A stretch of DNA of 64,000 nucleotides, taken from Pseudomonadota bacterium. Lineage in GTDB: Bacteria > Pseudomonadota > Gammaproteobacteria > Burkholderiales > SG8-39. Shown one piece after another: positions 60,604 to 64,000 of the stretch. Numbering within the stretch: the stretch's first letter is position 1; every line of letters starts with the position of its first letter. The stretch spans positions 1-64,000 of the forward strand of contig JAPLRD010000035.1 of NCBI GenBank assembly GCA_026399375.1. The letters run 5' to 3'. A program made the translations under genes and the position numbers. The notes under the pieces are model-generated. The model was given only the letters and a program-made list of their open reading frames with translations, had not been told where the DNA came from and made no database searches.

Positions 60604-61545
60604 ATGAGCGCAGTCGATGTGACCATTACCGAGGTCGGCCTGCGCGACGGCTTGCAGAACACGAAGAACTTCATGCCGACCGCGGCCAAGAACGCGTGGA
60701 TAGGCGCCGAGGCGGCTGCCGGCGTGCATCGGATCGAAGTCTGCTCTTTCGTTCCGGCCAAGCTGATCCCGCAGTTCGTCGATGCCGGCGAAGTGCTCGC
60801 CTACGCCAACACCGTTTCCGGCCTGACGCCGGCGGTATTGGTGCCCAACCTGAAAGGCTGCGAGCGCGCCCTCGCGGCAGGGGCGCGCCGCATCGTCGCG
60901 CCCATATCCGTATCCGAAGCCCACAGCATGAACAACGTGCGCAAGACCACGGCGCAGGCGATCGACGACTTCGCCCGCATGGCCGGCTTGGTGAAATCGC
61001 AGGCAAATGGCGGGCGAGCGCAGCTGATCGGCGCCTGTTCCACCGCGTTCGGCTGCTCGATCCAGGGTGCGGTGGCCGAAGAAGACGTGGTGCGCGTCGC
61101 CCTTGCGTTGCGCGAGGCCGGGGCCGATGCGATCAGTCTCGCCGACACCGTGGGCTACGCCAACCCGGCGCAGGTGAAACGGCTGTTCGACAAGGTGTGC
61201 AGCGCCATAGGTGGGAACTTCCACATCGAAGCGCATTTCCATAACACCCGCGGCCTGGGACTCGCCAACGCGCTGGCGGCGTACGAGGCCGGGGTGCGCA
61301 ATTTCGACAGCACCCTGGGCGGCTTGGGCGGGTGCCCCTTCGCGCCGGGTGCCTCCGGCAACGTGGTTACCGAGGATCTGGTATTCATGTTCGAATCCAT
61401 GGGGGTGAATACCGGAATCGACATCGACAAACTGATCGAGGTGCGCAAAACGGTTTTTGCGGCACTGCCCGACGCGGAACTTTATGGCCACATTTCCCGG
61501 GCCGGCCTGCCCAAGGGATTCATGCCGGGACCGCGCCGGGCATAG
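60604..61545 (+). CDS. Hydroxymethylglutaryl-CoA lyase
   Basis: ITEVGLRDGLQNTKNFMPT, IEAHFHNTRGLGLANALAAYEAG, DSTLGGLGGCPFAPGASGNVVTEDLVFM; the long ORF starting at 58465 is antisense to rnb upstream of this. Confidence 0.93.
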   Translation: MSAVDVTITEVGLRDGLQNTKNFMPTAAKNAWIGAEAAAGVHRIEVCSFVPAKLIPQFVDAGEVLAYANTVSGLTPAVLVPNLKGCERALAAGARRIVAPISVSEAHSMNNVRKTTAQAIDDFARMAGLVKSQANGGRAQLIGACSTAFGCSIQGAVAEEDVVRVALALREAGADAISLADTVGYANPAQVKRLFDKVCSAIGGNFHIEAHFHNTRGLGLANALAAYEAGVRNFDSTLGGLGGCPFAPGASGNVVTEDLVFMFESMGVNTGIDIDKLIEVRKTVFAALPDAELYGHISRAGLPKGFMPGPRRA

Positions 61546-61575
61546 ATCGGGACTGCTTCGCGCCCGCGACCCGCC

Positions 61576-62148
61576 TCAAGTCCGAGCAAGCTGCGCGAAT
61601 TCGAGGATCAGCGGGATGTGCTCCGGAAAACTCTTCAGACTGTGGTCGCCGCCCTCGATGACGACCTGGCGCGCGCCCTGATATTTCTGCACCGCTTCGC
61701 GATAGTCGAGCAGCTCGTCCAGGGTTTCCACCAGCAGCAGATAGCGCTGCGGGTCAATGCGGGGCTGGTATAGCTCTTCCAACTGGTGCAGGTGCGCCAG
61801 CGTGAGCTCGTATTGCTCGTGGGTAAAAAGGTTTTCCTGCGCGCCCAGAAATTCGTGCAAACCACGATGCGGGTAGACCGCGGGGTTGATCAGGACGGCG
61901 CGAAGCTCATGGCGTTCCGCAAGACAGGTGGCGTAGAAACCGCCGAGTGAGCTGCCGACGAGCGTGACAGAATCGCTCGCGTGCTTGGCGATTTCACTTT
62001 CGATGGTGGTGATCGCGCGTTCGGGCAGATGGTGCAGGGCCGGGCAGCAATATTGCCCGCCCAGGCCGTGCGCGTCCATGTAGCGCTTCAGCACCTGCGC
62101 TTTGTGCGAACCGGGCGAACTATTGAAGCCGTGCAGGTAGATCAACAC
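61576..62148 (-). CDS. YqiA/YcfP-type alpha/beta-fold esterase
   Basis: MLIYLHGFNSSPGSHKAQVL, LVGSSLGGFYATCLAE. Confidence 0.9.
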   Translation of the reverse strand: MLIYLHGFNSSPGSHKAQVLKRYMDAHGLGGQYCCPALHHLPERAITTIESEIAKHASDSVTLVGSSLGGFYATCLAERHELRAVLINPAVYPHRGLHEFLGAQENLFTHEQYELTLAHLHQLEELYQPRIDPQRYLLLVETLDELLDYREAVQKYQGARQVVIEGGDHSLKSFPEHIPLILEFAQLART

Positions 62149-63497
62149 TTGAATTTGAGCTTCAGCCGATCCAGCAGTTTCTGGTGAATGCCGCCAAAAC
62201 CGCCGTTGGACATGACCAAGACCTGATCACCGGGCGCGGAATCGGCGGCGATCCGGCTTACAAGCGCTTCAAGGTTGTCCTCGCAGACGGCTTTCGACCC
62301 CATGGGGGCGAGCGCCTCCGCTGGATTCCAACCGAGATTTGCGCCGAAGCAATACACCAGATCCGCTTCGGCCAGGCTGCCGGAAAGCGCGTCCTTCATT
62401 ACGCCGAGCTTCATGGTGTTGGACCGGGGTTCCAGTACGGCGAGGATGCGTGCCCTGCCCACCTTGTGGCGCAGGCCGGCCACCGTGGTGGCGATGGCCG
62501 TCGGGTGATGGGCGAAGTCGTCATATATCGCGACGCCGCTCACGGTGCCGCGGAGCTCCATGCGCCGCTTGACGCTGGCAAAGCGTCCAAGCGCTTCACA
62601 GGCCGCAGCCGGTGCTACCCCGGCATGGCGGGCGGCAGCGATGGCAGCCAGCGCGTTGGCGCGATTGTGCCGTCCGGTCAGATTCCAGCGCACCGTGCCC
62701 TGCTCTTCGCCGGCGAGGCTGACGCGAAACGTATCGGCATCCAGCGCTTCGGACTGCCAGCCGCCGCTGTTGTCGAAGTATTCGATGGGAGTCCAGCGGC
62801 CTTGAGAGATAACACGCTCCAAGGCCTGATCCACTCCGTTCGCGACAAGCAGGCCCGACCTTGGAACTGTTCGAACGAAATGGTGAAATTGTTGCTCAAT
62901 CGAAGCAAGATCACTGAAGATATCTGCATGATCGAACTCCAAGTTGTTCAAGACGGCAGTCTTCGGGTGATAATGGACAAACTTGGAGCGCTTGTCGAAG
63001 AAAGCCGTATCGTATTCGTCCGCTTCGATCACGAAAAACCGGGAACCGGTGAGCCTGGCAGAGACCCCGAAGTCTTGCGGCACGCCACCGATAAGAAAGC
63101 CTGGTTGCTTGCCAGCGGCCTCAAGTATCCAGGCGAGCATGGAAGAGGTGGTTGTCTTTCCATGAGTGCCGGCGACTGCAAGTACCCACTTCGATGGCAA
63201 TACGTTCTCCGCCAGCCATTGGGGCCCGGAGATATAGGGCTCGCCCTGGTCCAGGATTTCCTCGATCAGGGGTGTGCCGCGGGAGACGACATTACCGACC
63301 ACCCACAGGTCCGGCTTCATACTGATCTGGTCTGCGCCAAAACCTTCGATCAAATCGATACCCTGTGCCTGGAGCTGCGTGCTCATCGGCGGGTAGACGT
63401 TGGCATCACAGCCGGTGACTCTGTGGCCCGCCTGCCTGGCGATGGCCGCAATACCGCCCATGAACGTGCCGCAGATGCCGAGAATATGGATATGCAT
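62142..63497 (-). CDS. mpl: UDP-N-acetylmuramate:L-alanyl-gamma-D-glutamyl-meso-diaminopimelate ligase
   Basis: MHIHILGICGTFMGGIAAIARQAGHRVTGCDANVYPPMSTQL, VAGTHGKTTTSSMLAWILE. Confidence 0.95.
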   Translation of the reverse strand: MHIHILGICGTFMGGIAAIARQAGHRVTGCDANVYPPMSTQLQAQGIDLIEGFGADQISMKPDLWVVGNVVSRGTPLIEEILDQGEPYISGPQWLAENVLPSKWVLAVAGTHGKTTTSSMLAWILEAAGKQPGFLIGGVPQDFGVSARLTGSRFFVIEADEYDTAFFDKRSKFVHYHPKTAVLNNLEFDHADIFSDLASIEQQFHHFVRTVPRSGLLVANGVDQALERVISQGRWTPIEYFDNSGGWQSEALDADTFRVSLAGEEQGTVRWNLTGRHNRANALAAIAAARHAGVAPAAACEALGRFASVKRRMELRGTVSGVAIYDDFAHHPTAIATTVAGLRHKVGRARILAVLEPRSNTMKLGVMKDALSGSLAEADLVYCFGANLGWNPAEALAPMGSKAVCEDNLEALVSRIAADSAPGDQVLVMSNGGFGGIHQKLLDRLKLKFKC

Positions 63498-63670
63498 GAA
63501 CAGTACCTTAGGTTACATCCGGGCGTGATGCTGCGCTATTCGGACGCGCACTATCAGACGCCGATTTGCCGATCATCCGCGTAAAAATGGCCTCTCTACG
63601 GAGTTTACAACATTTCAGTTGCAGCCCCGTTGCGCTATCATTCGTTTCCGCTAGAGCGTGGAGCGCAGCA

Positions 63671-64000
63671 GTGCCCAGGGAACAGAAAGCCAAGCAACAC
63701 CATATGCGCACCCGGATCGCCGCAGCCGCGGCACGCATCATGGCGGAAGATGGTATTGAGGATTTTGCCACGGCCAAGCGCAAGGCGGCCCGCCAGTTAG
63801 GAGCTGTTGACACCCAGTTCTTGCCAAATAACGACGAGATCGAAGCAGAACTGCGCCTTTACCAATCGCTGTACCAAGGCGAGGAGCAGCGCGACCGCCT
63901 GCGCTATCTGCGCCGCGAGGCGCTGGCGGCGATGGAGCAATTCGCAGATTTCAGGCCTTACCTGACCGGCCCGGTACTGAAGGGCACCGCCGGGCGCTAC
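63671..64000 (+). CDS. Hypothetical protein, 3' truncated by window end
   Basis: GTG at 63671 (alternative ATG 63704): VPREQKAKQHHMRTRIAAAAARIMAEDGIEDFATAKRKAARQLG…LKGTAGRY, open to the window end. Confidence 0.6.
   Translation, partial: MPREQKAKQHHMRTRIAAAAARIMAEDGIEDFATAKRKAARQLGAVDTQFLPNNDEIEAELRLYQSLYQGEEQRDRLRYLRREALAAMEQFADFRPYLTGPVLKGTAGRY

Overview
The window is the replication-origin neighbourhood of a GC-rich, betaproteobacterium-like chromosome (lineage inferred from gene order and protein sequence only). On the minus strand it carries rpmH-rnpA-yidD-yidC-mnmE, then about 13 kb of transporter and metabolic genes (liv ABC, TRAP-TAXI, class III aminotransferase, pckG, two orphan TctC/Bug proteins), then mnmG-rsmG-parA-parB and atpIBEFHAGDC. 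On the plus strand it carries dnaA-dnaN-gyrB and later pilU/pilT, yggS-proC-yggT, yqgE-ruvX-pyrR-pyrB-pyrC', phr, thiD-thiE-hemL, mscL, mtgA-aroE, a TonB-like gene, rnb, an HMG-CoA lyase and mpl. No tRNA, rRNA or CRISPR array was recognised. The main observations are: (1) several normally invariant genes look damaged: atpA and dnaA lack a conserved block and change frame at the gap, the dihydroorotase-like gene lacks a block in frame, a TctC gene is frameshifted, and mnmE has lost its conserved C-terminus to what looks like an IS-end remnant; assembly error and real mutation must be separated; (2) an RquA-like (rhodoquinone biosynthesis) methyltransferase homolog is divergent from the ATP synthase operon, with a perfect FNR/ANR-type box (TTGATCCACATCAA) between them; (3) two palindromic parS sites lie upstream of mnmG; (4) an uncharacterised dual-cNMP-domain protein is paired with a small Ala/Pro-rich protein.
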